Positions 1-9,290 are shown, counted from the stretch's first letter. The stretch is 64,000 nt of DNA from Flavobacteriaceae bacterium (GCA_030835825.1 JAURRA010000010.1:62001-126000); one strand, 5' to 3'. The notes: a model not told the origin generated them from the sequence alone. A program made the numbers and translations.

Positions 1-240
1 CCCATACTGCTGAACGTAGTTTTTACTTGGCTTACCAGCATAGATATACATGATTAAATCCTTTTTACCGAGCTTTTCAACTTGATCTGCACTTGGCAAA
101 ACATTCTCAATTTTGAGGGTAGTATCACGCATGACTGTTGCTACCATGAAAAAGAACAATAGCATGAATACAATGTCTGGTAAAGACGCTGTTGAAATAG
201 CTGGTAATTCACCTCCTGTTTTCTTTTTAAATTTTGACAT
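1..240 (-). CDS. exbD: ExbD/TolR-type biopolymer transport protein, second copy (C-terminus cut by window edge)
   Basis: Eighty N-terminal codons are present; the rest lies beyond the left edge. After a basic cytoplasmic start (MSKFKKKTGGELP) comes one membrane segment at about residues 20-37 with an aspartate at its beginning (SLPDIVFMLLFFFMVATVM). This is the ExbD/TolR anchor, whose Asp takes part in proton translocation with ExbB/TolQ. A periplasmic region follows. The gene starts 14 bases after the neighbouring exbD and is probably in the same operon as the exbB-like gene at 1335-2102. The product should help power TonB-dependent outer-membrane transport or a similar trans-envelope process. 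The family call is secure; the partner system is not known. Confidence 0.85.
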   Translation of the reverse strand, partial: MSKFKKKTGGELPAISTASLPDIVFMLLFFFMVATVMRDTTLKIENVLPSADQVEKLGKKDLIMYIYAGKPSKNYVQQYG

Positions 241-254
241 CTTTTCGAGTTTTA

Positions 255-860
255 TTATTGTACTTCGGACAATTTCTGAGGATATTCTATTTTAATCTGC
301 TCAATAACTTCTTTCAACTTGGTTTTGTTACCACTCCAATTGACGTTATTATAGTTGTTCTCCATATCTGAAAAATTCATATTTGGAAAACCCTTAGACG
401 ATCCTATCTGAAGCGCACGACGGTTTCTCAACTCGCTGTAAGCAGCTACTAATTCATTTTGAACGGAAATATAAACGCCATAGGTGGTCTCTCTATCGTT
501 CTTCAGCGAAATGATAGCCTTATCAGGGTTATCAGACGATGTCGGGTCCTTGGCCCCGGAACAATAATTACATGTACCATCTCCACCATTGTCCAAAAAC
601 TTGACCGCCTCCGATCTCAAATCTTCCAATTCCATGAGTTCGTCTTCAACCAGCAATTGATCTTTACCGTTTAATAAAACGGTAAAGATGTTCTTTTGCT
701 TGATGACAACATCCTCTTGATTGTCTTCAATGGGTGGTAATTTCCGGCTAATACCACTATCTGTTTCAATGGTTGTTGTAACCAAGAAAAAGATGAGGAG
801 CAGGAAGGCAATGTCCGCCATAGATCCAGCGTTTACTTCTGGTGCTGATCGTTTAGCCAT
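255..860 (-). CDS. exbD: ExbD/TolR family biopolymer transport protein
   Basis: This 201-residue protein has the ExbD layout: a short cytoplasmic N-terminus, one membrane helix at about residues 14-32 with the conserved aspartate (MADIAFLLLIFFLVTT), and a periplasmic domain. It is longer than the usual ExbD of about 140 residues. The extra stretch in the periplasmic domain contains a small Cys pair (GTCNYCSGAK) and an Asp/Asn-rich segment. ExbD works with ExbB to convert proton-motive force into motion of TonB-type partners. It lies between a small membrane protein (two bases upstream) and a second exbD, so two non-identical ExbD subunits are probably made together. The Cys pair may be a disulfide or metal site; that is a guess. 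Confidence 0.88.
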   Translation of the reverse strand: MAKRSAPEVNAGSMADIAFLLLIFFLVTTTIETDSGISRKLPPIEDNQEDVVIKQKNIFTVLLNGKDQLLVEDELMELEDLRSEAVKFLDNGGDGTCNYCSGAKDPTSSDNPDKAIISLKNDRETTYGVYISVQNELVAAYSELRNRRALQIGSSKGFPNMNFSDMENNYNNVNWSGNKTKLKEVIEQIKIEYPQKLSEVQ

Positions 861-862
861 AA

Positions 863-1309
863 TTACTTAATCGATTTTTTGATGCTAGCAAACGCCATAG
901 CGCCAACCGCAACAACAGTTAGAATGTAAAACATATATAACCCTGTGTCAATCAATTTTGAGCCTGTTGCAGACAAGATGTCGCCATCACGCAATTCCGT
1001 TTCTACACCTTCTGATAAGGCGAAAAAGGAGAAAATCGCTAGGACGGCGAACGCCCCAATATTGATGGCAAATTGTTTTAAGGTATCCTTGTTTGAAAAG
1101 ACGTTCTTCAGTGTGAAAAACAATACAAACGCAACAACTACCCCCAAAATAAGATAGGCGATAAACATAAAAGGCGTGACCAAACTATTCTGCAAATCCT
1201 CTGACGTTTCCAATGCATCATCTCCAGCTCCAATGATACGAGCTAAGAATACAATAGCAACCAAACCTATAAGTCCTACGACAATTTTAAATACTTTTTG
1301 AAAATCCAT
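863..1309 (-). CDS. Small four-helix membrane protein of the exbB-exbD cluster
   Basis: The 148-residue product has four clear hydrophobic segments, near residues 8-27, 46-67, 81-99 and 123-143. A charged loop lies between the first two (GAGDDALETSEDLQNS), another (SEGVETELRDGD) between the third and fourth, and the C-terminus is short and basic. I do not recognise a named domain. It sits between the exbB-like gene (25 bases upstream) and exbD (two bases downstream), so it is almost certainly co-transcribed with them. An accessory role in the proton-channel complex is a reasonable guess based only on this position. The compact start and dense operon packing support it being a real gene. Confidence 0.75.
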   Translation of the reverse strand: MDFQKVFKIVVGLIGLVAIVFLARIIGAGDDALETSEDLQNSLVTPFMFIAYLILGVVVAFVLFFTLKNVFSNKDTLKQFAINIGAFAVLAIFSFFALSEGVETELRDGDILSATGSKLIDTGLYMFYILTVVAVGAMAFASIKKSIK

Positions 1310-1334
1310 AATTATAGTATTTTTAGGTGGTTGA

Positions 1335-2102
1335 TTATTTTTTGTTTTTTACCAACAAGTCCATTAAAGAAATTGATGCATCTTCCATATCATTCACAAT
1401 ACTGTCAATTTTAGCAATGATGTAGTTGTAAAATATTTGCAAAATAATTGCAACAATCAGACCAAACACTGTGGTAAGAAGTGCTACTTTAATACCTCCT
1501 GCTACCAATGCAGGCTGCATATCACCGGCTGCTTCAATTTTATCGAAGGCTTGAATCATCCCAATTACAGTTCCCATGAAACCAAGCATAGGTGCCAAAG
1601 CGATAAAAAGTGAAATCCAAGAAACGTTTTTCTCAAGTTGTCCCATTTGTACACCACCGTAGGCCACAACCGCTTTTTCAGCAGCTTCTAGATCTTCATT
1701 GGCTCGGTCTAGTCCTTGATAAAAAATTGAAGCTACAGGACCCTTAGTATTTCTACAAACCTCTTTGGCTGCATCGACACCACCTGAAGCTAGAGCATCT
1801 TCTACTTCCTGGGTTAATTTTTTTGAGTTAGAGGTTGACAGGTTTAAATAAATGATGCGCTCAATTGCGATAGCCAATCCTAGGATCAAACACAATAAAA
1901 CGATGCCCATAAATCCTGGGCCTCCTTCTATAAATCGCTTCTTTAACTCTTGATGAAATCCAACGCTACTTGCATCGTCGGCAGTGGTTACATCATCTTG
2001 AAGTTCCATAGCCACATTATCAGCTACAGTGAATGCGTAAGAAGTAGTGGTACTCACAGTCATCAAAGCAACTAGAAGAATAAGTGAAAATAAATTTTTC
2101 AT
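1335..2102 (-). CDS. exbB: MotA/TolQ/ExbB family proton channel protein
   Basis: The protein has 255 residues. A signal-like N-terminus (MKNLFSLILLVALMTVS) and a short acidic linker precede the MotA/TolQ/ExbB core. The core has a first membrane helix near residues 60-80 and two long helices in the C-terminal half (LFIALAPMLGFMGTVIGMIQAF, then ALLTTVFGLIVAIILQIFYNY). The GFMGTVIGMI stretch is the family signature. ExbB/TolQ proteins form the pentameric proton channel that surrounds ExbD. This gene heads a cluster with a small membrane protein and two exbD genes. It starts 73 bases after tRNA-Ser on the same strand. Whether the complex drives TonB, a Tol-like function or another machine cannot be told from the sequence. 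Confidence 0.9.
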   Translation of the reverse strand: MKNLFSLILLVALMTVSTTTSYAFTVADNVAMELQDDVTTADDASSVGFHQELKKRFIEGGPGFMGIVLLCLILGLAIAIERIIYLNLSTSNSKKLTQEVEDALASGGVDAAKEVCRNTKGPVASIFYQGLDRANEDLEAAEKAVVAYGGVQMGQLEKNVSWISLFIALAPMLGFMGTVIGMIQAFDKIEAAGDMQPALVAGGIKVALLTTVFGLIVAIILQIFYNYIIAKIDSIVNDMEDASISLMDLLVKNKK

Positions 2103-2175
2103 GGTGGTGAATTTAATTAGTTTAAAGTTAGAGGTTAAATATATAAAAATTAAAATGGGTTATAAAATAAATTTG

Positions 2176-2263
2176 CAGAGAGGAAGGGATTCGAACCCTC
2201 GATACGCTTTTGGCGTATACACACTTTCCAGGCGTGCGCCTTCGACCACTCGGCCACCTCTCT
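2176..2263 (-). tRNA. tRNA-Ser (anticodon GGA)
   Basis: On the minus strand the molecule folds as a class II tRNA. Its acceptor stem is AGAGAGG paired with CCTCTCT, and there is a D arm with GCCGAGTGGTC. An anticodon arm with loop TGGAAAG gives anticodon GGA, a long variable arm pairs TATACGC with GCGTATC, and the T arm has loop TTCGAAT. The long variable arm fits serine. The discriminator is G; CCA is not fully encoded. A weak -7-like element, TAATATTG, lies just upstream. Confidence 0.95.
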
Positions 2264-2334
2264 CAATATTACTTCAAACGCAGTGCCAAGAAACAAAAAA
2301 AACCCTGATTACTCAAAAATAAAGGGAGCTATTT

Positions 2335-3366
2335 TTAGCCAATTTCTCCCGAAAGAGATTCTTCAAATCTGGCCTTGAGATGGTTATAGTCACCGGGGTC
2401 GTTGGCTAATAAAAACATCAACTTAGTCAATGCCGCCTCTGTTGTTATGTCCTTTCCCGATATAATACCAATACGTCTCAATTCAAGACTAGTCCCATAA
2501 TCTCCCATAGACACTGCGCCTGCAGGACATTGCGTGACATTTACCAGTGGAAATCCTTGGCTTACCGCTTGTTCTAACAAATCAATAAACCATTGGGTTG
2601 TTGTTGTGTTGCCCGAGCCAAAAGTCTCGATTATCAATCCTTTCAAATTGGATTTTAATAAAATAGCTTCGACAAAATCTTTGGTAATTCCCGGAAACAA
2701 TTTTAAAATCCCTACGGAAGAGGACATAGATTTATAGGCCTTAAACGGCAATCCCGATTCGTTTTTTAGCAATAGTTCTCTCCTTACTTCCAAATGAACC
2801 CCAGAGGTAATTAATGTGGGATAGTTTGGAGAATTAAATGCCTCAAATTGCTCGGCACTAATTTTAGTCGTTCTATTGCCGCGATACAATTTATATTCAA
2901 AATACAAACCTACTTCCCGGACACAGGGCTTGCCCTCCTCTTGAAGCGCAGCGATTTGAATGGCGGTAATGAGATTTTCCTTGGCGTCGGTCCTTAAATC
3001 GCCAATGGGCAATTGGGATCCCGTTAGAATAACAGCCTTGTCAAGGTTTTGCAGCATAAAACTAAGCGCCGAGGCCGTGTAACTCATGGTATCACTTCCG
3101 TGTAAAATGACAAATCCATCGCAACAACTATAATTTTGTTCTATGATTTCAACAAGTTCACCCCAAATTTCAGGCTGCATGTTGGATGAATCGATAGGAA
3201 TTCTAATGGCACAATGCGTAATCTCGCATTGTAGCAGCCTCAATTCTGGTATTTCGTCTAATACATTTTGAAAATCAAAGGTTACAAGACTTCCTGAATT
3301 ATAATCGCGACGCATACCAATGGTACCGCCGGTATATATGAGCATTATTTTGGGATGATTTATCAC
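2335..3366 (-). CDS. ansA: Type I (cytoplasmic) L-asparaginase
   Basis: L-asparaginase hydrolyses asparagine to aspartate and ammonia. The 343-residue protein has both catalytic threonine regions: YTGGTIGMRRD at the N-terminus (Thr12 region) and HGSDTMSYTASAL near residues 89-101. These are the two ASNase signatures. There is no signal peptide, and the length fits the cytoplasmic type I family. The start codon is GTG, overlapping the TGA stop of the upstream tatD gene in a GTGA arrangement. This implies translational coupling, and the start is supported by the short distance to the first motif. Specificity for asparagine over glutamine is not provable from sequence. Confidence 0.92.
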   Translation of the reverse strand: MINHPKIMLIYTGGTIGMRRDYNSGSLVTFDFQNVLDEIPELRLLQCEITHCAIRIPIDSSNMQPEIWGELVEIIEQNYSCCDGFVILHGSDTMSYTASALSFMLQNLDKAVILTGSQLPIGDLRTDAKENLITAIQIAALQEEGKPCVREVGLYFEYKLYRGNRTTKISAEQFEAFNSPNYPTLITSGVHLEVRRELLLKNESGLPFKAYKSMSSSVGILKLFPGITKDFVEAILLKSNLKGLIIETFGSGNTTTTQWFIDLLEQAVSQGFPLVNVTQCPAGAVSMGDYGTSLELRRIGIISGKDITTEAALTKLMFLLANDPGDYNHLKARFEESLSGEIG

Positions 3367-4133
3367 CAGCTATTAAATATAAAAGATGCGTTTTCTGTTG
3401 TCACAGCTATAATTTCTTGTTGAGGAAGATTATAAATTAATGCCAATTTATCAATTACTTCGGAAATGTAAGCACTCTCGTTGCGTTTTCCGCGATAAGG
3501 AACTGGCGCCAAATAGGGTGCGTCCGTTTCCAGAACTATATGTTTTAGTGGAATTTGATTTAGAAATTGATCTATTTTGCCATTTTTAAAAGTTACAACA
3601 CCGCCAATACCAAGCTTCATATTGAATGAAATAGCACGCTTTGCTTGCTCGAGAGTCCCGGTGAAGCAATGAAAAATTCCTCTTAATTTTGGATTATTCT
3701 CTTGAGTTAATACCTCAAATATTTCTTCAAAAGCTTCTCGACAATGAATAACAATGGGCAGATCATATTGTTGCGCTAGCCTTATTTGTTCTGAAAAGGC
3801 TTGTATTTGAAGATCAAGAGTGGTTTTGTCCCAATACAAATCAATCCCTATTTCACCAACCGCCACAAACGATCTTTGGGCAAGCATATCACGCACATGA
3901 GCCATTTCGGACTCAACCGACTCTGATTTTACATGCGTTGGATGAAGCCCCATCATAAGGTAAATGCAGTCTGGATACTTCTCCTCCAAGTCAATCATTG
4001 AGGTCGTGTAGGTCGAGTCGATCGACGGTAAAAAAAATCTGCTGATTCCGTGCTCTAAACCTCTTGCAATAACCGCATCTATATCCTGACCAAACTCTTC
4101 GACGTACAAATGGGTATGCGTATCTGTAATCAT
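3363..4133 (-). CDS. tatD: TatD family metal-dependent deoxyribonuclease
   Basis: TatD enzymes are TIM-barrel metallohydrolases with 3'-5' nuclease activity in DNA repair and degradation. The 256-residue protein shows the expected order of metal ligands: THTHL at the N-terminus, GEIGIDLYWD in the middle, VIHCREA, FHCFTG, and LETDAPYLAPVPYRGKRNE near the C-terminus. The last two are the standard TatD signatures. The length is typical. It overlaps the asparaginase gene downstream by four bases and follows sucB by 31 bases, so it may sit in the same transcription unit as the 2-oxoglutarate dehydrogenase genes. The grouping looks like genome compaction rather than a shared pathway. Confidence 0.92.
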   Translation of the reverse strand: MITDTHTHLYVEEFGQDIDAVIARGLEHGISRFFLPSIDSTYTTSMIDLEEKYPDCIYLMMGLHPTHVKSESVESEMAHVRDMLAQRSFVAVGEIGIDLYWDKTTLDLQIQAFSEQIRLAQQYDLPIVIHCREAFEEIFEVLTQENNPKLRGIFHCFTGTLEQAKRAISFNMKLGIGGVVTFKNGKIDQFLNQIPLKHIVLETDAPYLAPVPYRGKRNESAYISEVIDKLALIYNLPQQEIIAVTTENASFIFNSW

Positions 4134-4164
4134 GAGTTTAGATTGATCCTGGCCGTTGACGCCA

Positions 4165-5385
4165 CTATAGCTCTAGGGCGGTTTTGATATCGTTATTCAT
4201 TAAAAATGCTTCGGGATTTTCAATAGCCTCCTTTACTGCCACAAGGAAACCAACACTTTCCCTGCCGTCAATAATACGGTGATCATATGATAGGGCTACA
4301 TACATGATTGGACGAATTTCTACTTTACCGTTAACGGCAACTGGTCGCTCAACAATATTGTGCATCCCTAGGATACCACTTTGAGGAGGATTAATAATTG
4401 GTGTAGATAACATACTTCCAAAAACGCCTCCGTTAGAAATGGTAAAAGTTCCTCCTGTCATTTCATCGACTGTAATTTGACCATCTCTGGCTCTAATAGC
4501 CAATCGCTTAACTTCCTCCTCGACCCCTCGAAAGCTTAACTTCTCTGCATGCCTAATTACCGGAACCATCAATCCTTTTGGTCCCGAAACAGCAATGCTT
4601 ATATCTTGAAAATTGTAGGTGATCATTTCTTGCCCATCTATCATTGAGTTGACAGCGGGAAACAATTTCAAAGCACGAACTGTTGCCAAGGTGAAAAAGC
4701 TCATAAAACCAAGACCAACATCATGTTTTTCTTTAAACTGTTCTTTGTATTTCTTGCGTATTTCGAAAATAGCAGACATGTCCACCTCGTTAAAAGTGGT
4801 CAGCATAGCAGTTTCATTTTTGGCTTGCACCAAACGCTCGGCTACCTTTCTTCTGAGCATTGATAGTTTTGTTCTGCTGGAATCTCGATCACTCGCTTCG
4901 GTACTCGAACCCATTGATGGAACGGCATTTACAGCGTCTTCTTTTGTCACCCGACCATCTCGACCAGAGCCACTCACTGTGGCTGGATCAATGCCCTTTT
5001 CTGATAGAATTTTTTTAGCTGCTGGACTAGCAGTTCCTGTAGCATAGGTCGTTTCATTTGAAGCTGAAGCAGCCCCCAATGGCTCGACCTTAGTCTGGAC
5101 TGCAGTTTTCTCGGTGGTTTTTACTTGGGCTGACCCTTGTGGTTTTGCCGCACTAGTATCTATCAAACATACAACTTGACCCACTGCAACAGCTTCGCCT
5201 TCTTCCGCTTTTAAAGTAATGGTTCCGCTCACTTCGGCAGGCAATTCTAATGTGGCCTTGTCCGAGTCAACCTCAGCTATGGCTTGATCTTTGTCAACAT
5301 AGTCCCCATCGGACACCAGCCATGTTGCAATTTCTACCTCCGTTATCGATTCACCTGGTGAAGGCACCTTCATTTCTACTATCAT
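4165..5385 (-). CDS. sucB: 2-oxoglutarate dehydrogenase E2, dihydrolipoyllysine succinyltransferase
   Basis: This is the E2 core of the 2-oxoglutarate dehydrogenase complex, transferring the succinyl group to CoA in the TCA cycle. The 406-residue protein has one lipoyl domain (about residues 2-76, lipoylated Lys43 in VDSDKATLELP), a Ser/Thr/Ala-rich linker, an E3-binding domain (about 117-152, with SPAAKKILSEKG and GRDGRVTKED), and the catalytic acyltransferase domain. The catalytic histidine is His369 in SYDHRIIDGRESV. It follows sucA by 24 bases on the same strand, the usual E1-E2 operon. The single lipoyl domain and the partner gene favour succinyl- over acetyltransferase. No gene for E3 is nearby. 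Confidence 0.96.
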   Translation of the reverse strand: MIVEMKVPSPGESITEVEIATWLVSDGDYVDKDQAIAEVDSDKATLELPAEVSGTITLKAEEGEAVAVGQVVCLIDTSAAKPQGSAQVKTTEKTAVQTKVEPLGAASASNETTYATGTASPAAKKILSEKGIDPATVSGSGRDGRVTKEDAVNAVPSMGSSTEASDRDSSRTKLSMLRRKVAERLVQAKNETAMLTTFNEVDMSAIFEIRKKYKEQFKEKHDVGLGFMSFFTLATVRALKLFPAVNSMIDGQEMITYNFQDISIAVSGPKGLMVPVIRHAEKLSFRGVEEEVKRLAIRARDGQITVDEMTGGTFTISNGGVFGSMLSTPIINPPQSGILGMHNIVERPVAVNGKVEIRPIMYVALSYDHRIIDGRESVGFLVAVKEAIENPEAFLMNNDIKTALEL

Positions 5386-5409
5386 GAAATTGATATTATT
5401 TATTCAAAA

Positions 5410-8172
5410 TTATGAAACTCTTTGATTATCCATTGACGCATCAAAAACGAAGTCAATGATTTCTTTATGCCTGCGTTGATACCTTACTGTACTTCCAGCC
5501 GCAGGGGCCCCATAAGGCCTTCTCGAAGCAATTCTAAAGGACTTCACAGGGTCGAAATTCATCAATAGGTGCCCAAAGGCCCCCATATTTCTGGGCTCTT
5601 CTTGGGCCCAGACAAAGTCTTTGACATGAGCGTATTTTTCCAAAACAGCTGTCATTTGAGCTTTTGGCAGCGGAAACAATTGTTCCAAGCGAACCAAAGC
5701 CACGTCCATTCGTTTTGTTTTGATGCGTTCCTCAAGCAGGTCGTAATAGAATTTACCTGTAACAAAAACAACGGTTTTTACAGCCTCAACTGTTACCTGA
5801 TTATCATCTATCAATTCTTGAAATTGGCCATGAGCAAATTCATCGACAGTGGATACTACTAGCGGATGCCTCAACAAACTTTTAGGAGTAAAAACTATCA
5901 GCGGTTTGCGATAATTCGATTTCATTTGTCTGCGCAATAAATGGAACATATTAGCTGGTGTGGTACAATCAGCAACAAACAAATTGTCCTTGGCGCACAA
6001 TTGTAAATAGCGTTCCATTCTGGCCGATGAATGTTCAGCGCCTTGTCCTTCATAGCCGTGTGGCAATAACATCACCAACCCATTTTGTAACTTCCATTTG
6101 TCCTCGGCAGAAGAAATATACTGATCTAACATGATTTGAGCTCCATTACCGAAATCTCCAAATTGGGCTTCCCAAATAGTAAGGGTATTTGGACTGGCCA
6201 TGGCGTAACCATAATCAAACCCTACTACACCATATTCAGATAAAAGAGAATTATAAATCTGAAACGCGCCTTGCTCTTTATTAATTTTCTCCAGCAGTAT
6301 GACCTCTTCTTCACTGTCTTCGACCTTGACTACCGCATGACGGTGGGAGAAGGTTCCGCGTTCAACATCTTGACCAGAAATTCGCACATGGAAACCTTCG
6401 TCTAGTAAACTGGCATAAGCCAAGTGTTCGGCCATAGACCAATCTAACTTATCGCTATCAAACATGGTTTGACGCGACTCTACCAGTCTTTGCATTTTCC
6501 TGATGAATTTCTTTTCTTTTGGTAGCGTTGACAAAACTGCGGTGAGTTCTTTTAATCTTGACTTGGCAAATGTAGTATCCACAGGTCGCAACATGACCTC
6601 CTCGGTCACTCTTGAAAGCCCAGACCATTCTTCCTCCATAAATGGCGTGATGATTGTCTTTTCAATCTTTCTAGAATCCTCTAACGCTATTTCTAAAAAC
6701 TTTTTATAATCCAATTGTAAATCTTCCAGTTCGGCCTGCTGAATAGCCCCTTCTGAAAGCAATTTCTGTGTATAAATTTCTAAAGGATTTTCATGACTGG
6801 CAATGGCTTTGTAGAGAATGGGTTGGGTGAATTTTGGCTCATCACCTTCGTTGTGACCATATTTTCTGTATCCCAATAAATCAATAAAAACATCACGTCT
6901 AAAAGTCATGCGATAGTCTAAAGCAAAAAGCATGGCATGAACCACGGCTTCAACATCGTCAGCATTGACGTGCATCACAGGCGATAAAGTTACCTTACCG
7001 ACATCGGTACAGTAGGTACTGGAACGACCGTCCTTATAATTGGTCGTAAATCCAATTTGATTATTGACCACGATATGAATAGTTCCTCCCGTTTTATAGC
7101 CGTCTAATTGAGCCATTTGAATCAGTTCATAAACCACACCTTGACCAGCAATAGCCGCGTCACCATGGACCAATATAGGCAAAACAGATTCTTGACCCCC
7201 CAATGGGTTGCGGTCAATTTTTGCCCTTGTTATTCCCTCCACTACCGGACCTACAGTCTCTAAATGTGACGGGTTTGGAGCAATATTTAAATGGATTTTC
7301 TTTCCACTGTCGGTCTCTCTATTACTGGTCCATCCTAAATGATATTTTACATCACCGTCAAATACCTCTTGTTCGTAATCCTTTCCATCAAATTCACTAA
7401 AAATATCTCGTGGCGATTTGCCGAATATGTTTGTCAACACATTCAACCGACCTCTGTGGGCCATGCCCATTACAAATTCTTCAATGCCATAATCAGCAGC
7501 ATGTTCTATGAGGGCATCTAAGGCGGGTATCAATGACTCCCCGCCTTCCAAGGAAAATCGCTTTTGACCTACGTATTTGGTATGAAGAAACTGTTCAAAG
7601 GATACAGCTTGAGACAGTTTTCTAAGAATATTTTTTTTTGTTGATAAAGAGAATTTTGGCTGATTGTCATTAATATTTAGCCTGTTTTGTATCCACGCCA
7701 CCTCTCCTGGCTTTCTGATATACATATACTCTACCCCAATAGCCTCGCAATAAATGGACTCCAAATGCTTGATAATATCTTTTAAGGGGGCCTTCCCTAT
7801 GCCGATAATGGCACCAGCATCAAAATCCGAATTGAGATCGTCTTGATTTAGTCCAAATTGACCAATAGACAGGTCTGGACTATAGGTGCGACGCTGTCGC
7901 ACGGGGTTGGTTTTTGTAAACAAATGACCTCTTGACCGATAGGCGTCAATTAACTTTACGACTTGAAATTCTTTTTGGAGTTTTTCTGGAATTTGAACAG
8001 AAACACCGGCTGTCAACTGGTTTTCAAGCCCATATTGTTCAGTGCCAAAATCATAGCCTTGGAAAAAGGCGCGCCAGCTAGGCTCAACAGAATCGGGATT
8101 GATAAGATATTGGTCGTAGAGCTCTGCGAAATAGGCAGTATGTGCTGCGTTTAAAAAAGAATATTTGTCCAT
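5410..8172 (-). CDS. sucA: 2-oxoglutarate dehydrogenase E1, thiamine-diphosphate-dependent
   Basis: E1 decarboxylates 2-oxoglutarate and passes the succinyl group to the E2 lipoyl arm. The 920-residue protein is full length for the family. An N-terminal docking region (about residues 10-40, AYFAELYDQYLINPDSVEPSW) is followed by a helical region, then the thiamine-diphosphate domain with MAHRGRLNVL (about 237-246) and HGDAAIAGQGVVYE (about 336-349) leading to VVNNQIGFTT. Then come the transketolase pyrimidine-binding domain and the C-terminal domain (WAQEEPRNMGAFG). A TACTTTTG promoter element lies about 35 bases upstream, so this gene probably heads the sucA-sucB unit. Confidence 0.97.
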   Translation of the reverse strand: MDKYSFLNAAHTAYFAELYDQYLINPDSVEPSWRAFFQGYDFGTEQYGLENQLTAGVSVQIPEKLQKEFQVVKLIDAYRSRGHLFTKTNPVRQRRTYSPDLSIGQFGLNQDDLNSDFDAGAIIGIGKAPLKDIIKHLESIYCEAIGVEYMYIRKPGEVAWIQNRLNINDNQPKFSLSTKKNILRKLSQAVSFEQFLHTKYVGQKRFSLEGGESLIPALDALIEHAADYGIEEFVMGMAHRGRLNVLTNIFGKSPRDIFSEFDGKDYEQEVFDGDVKYHLGWTSNRETDSGKKIHLNIAPNPSHLETVGPVVEGITRAKIDRNPLGGQESVLPILVHGDAAIAGQGVVYELIQMAQLDGYKTGGTIHIVVNNQIGFTTNYKDGRSSTYCTDVGKVTLSPVMHVNADDVEAVVHAMLFALDYRMTFRRDVFIDLLGYRKYGHNEGDEPKFTQPILYKAIASHENPLEIYTQKLLSEGAIQQAELEDLQLDYKKFLEIALEDSRKIEKTIITPFMEEEWSGLSRVTEEVMLRPVDTTFAKSRLKELTAVLSTLPKEKKFIRKMQRLVESRQTMFDSDKLDWSMAEHLAYASLLDEGFHVRISGQDVERGTFSHRHAVVKVEDSEEEVILLEKINKEQGAFQIYNSLLSEYGVVGFDYGYAMASPNTLTIWEAQFGDFGNGAQIMLDQYISSAEDKWKLQNGLVMLLPHGYEGQGAEHSSARMERYLQLCAKDNLFVADCTTPANMFHLLRRQMKSNYRKPLIVFTPKSLLRHPLVVSTVDEFAHGQFQELIDDNQVTVEAVKTVVFVTGKFYYDLLEERIKTKRMDVALVRLEQLFPLPKAQMTAVLEKYAHVKDFVWAQEEPRNMGAFGHLLMNFDPVKSFRIASRRPYGAPAAGSTVRYQRRHKEIIDFVFDASMDNQRVS

Positions 8173-8206
8173 TTGTGATACTATCGCCTATAGCTCATTT
8201 GTTACA

Positions 8207-8240
8207 CAAAAGTATAACTTTTGTCAATCAAATGGGGCAA
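8207..8240 (-). promoter_or_regulatory. Putative sucA promoter (Bacteroidota type)
   Basis: On the minus strand the -7 element TACTTTTG occupies 8207-8214. A TTG at 8238-8240 is 23 bases upstream, the long end of the allowed spacing; another TTG at 8229-8231 is only 14 bases away. Transcription would begin near 8203, giving a leader of about 30 bases. The -7 match to TANNTTTG is exact; the -33 assignment is uncertain. Confidence 0.5.
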
Positions 8241-8315
8241 TAAAGTAGCTTTTCTATTAAATATTCCTAACGCAAAAAATGAAGCTCATTTTTCTTTCTT
8301 TCAGCCAAGTCACGC

Positions 8316-9290
8316 TTAGCTTACCCGCGACATCAACCAGATGGCAAATTGACGAAATTGGGCCTTACTAGCCTCAGGTAAAGAAGTGTCTTCCAGAGCA
8401 GTCATGGCTTGCTGTGTATGAGTGTCAATTTTGAGTTTGATCGCCTCGTCAGCTTTGCTTTCACGGAAAAATAATTTAACCTGGTCTATTTTATCTTCAA
8501 CAGAATCGGGCTCTTTTTGAAACAAATCTTTTAGAGTCTGGGCCTTCACGGAATCTAAAAGTGCCATCGCCTTGAGGTAAAGAAAAGTCTTTTTATTTTC
8601 AATAATATCTCCTCCAACTTGTTTGCCAAAAGTTTCAGGATCACCAAAAGCGTCTAAATAATCATCTTGAAGCTGAAAGGCCATTCCCAATTCGACACCA
8701 AAAGTGTATATGCTGTCTTGATCTTGAGCAGAGGCCCGAGCAACAATGGCCCCCATTTGCAATGCAGCCGCAACCAAAACGGCTGTTTTTTGACGTATCA
8801 TGAGTAAATAATCCGATTCGGTAACAGTGTGTTGAGTTTCAAAATTAATATCACGCTGCTGTCCTTCACAGACCTCTAAAGCAACTTTATTGAATGCCTT
8901 CATAAGTTGCTGATATCGCTCATCCTTATATTCTTCGAGCTGTTGATAGGCCAAAATCATCATGGCATCACCAGATAAAATACCGGTATTAGTATCCCAC
9001 TTTTCATGCACGGTTACCATTCCCCTTCTCAAAGGCGCATCGTCCATAATATCATCGTGAATTAACGTGAAATTATGAAAAATCTCAACGGCCATTGCCG
9101 CTCCCATGGCTTGGTCTATGCCTTCCCCAAAGGCTTCGGCAGCCATTAACGTCAATAAAGGCCTCAGTCTTTTACCTCCCAATTTGAGTACATAATTGAT
9201 GGGCTCATACAATTCGGGCGGCTCTCTGTCTGCCGCGTCAACTGCCAAGGCGGACTCAAATTTTGCGCTGTAGTGATTGAGAAAATCCAT
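8316..9290 (-). CDS. Trans-isoprenyl (polyprenyl) diphosphate synthase
   Basis: The enzyme condenses isopentenyl diphosphate with allylic diphosphates to make prenyl chains for quinones, carotenoids or other isoprenoids. The 324-residue protein contains GGKRLRPLL (about residues 38-46), the first Asp-rich motif DDIMD (79-83) followed by DAPLRRG, and the second motif DDYLD (209-213) in a FQLQDDYLDAFGDPETFGKQVGGDI block. All catalytic aspartates are present. The residue before the first DDxxD region is a bulky aromatic set (FHNFTLIHDD), which affects chain length, but I cannot assign farnesyl, geranylgeranyl or longer product with certainty. It is divergent from the tetR gene across 129 bases. 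Confidence 0.92.
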   Translation of the reverse strand: MDFLNHYSAKFESALAVDAADREPPELYEPINYVLKLGGKRLRPLLTLMAAEAFGEGIDQAMGAAMAVEIFHNFTLIHDDIMDDAPLRRGMVTVHEKWDTNTGILSGDAMMILAYQQLEEYKDERYQQLMKAFNKVALEVCEGQQRDINFETQHTVTESDYLLMIRQKTAVLVAAALQMGAIVARASAQDQDSIYTFGVELGMAFQLQDDYLDAFGDPETFGKQVGGDIIENKKTFLYLKAMALLDSVKAQTLKDLFQKEPDSVEDKIDQVKLFFRESKADEAIKLKIDTHTQQAMTALEDTSLPEASKAQFRQFAIWLMSRVS

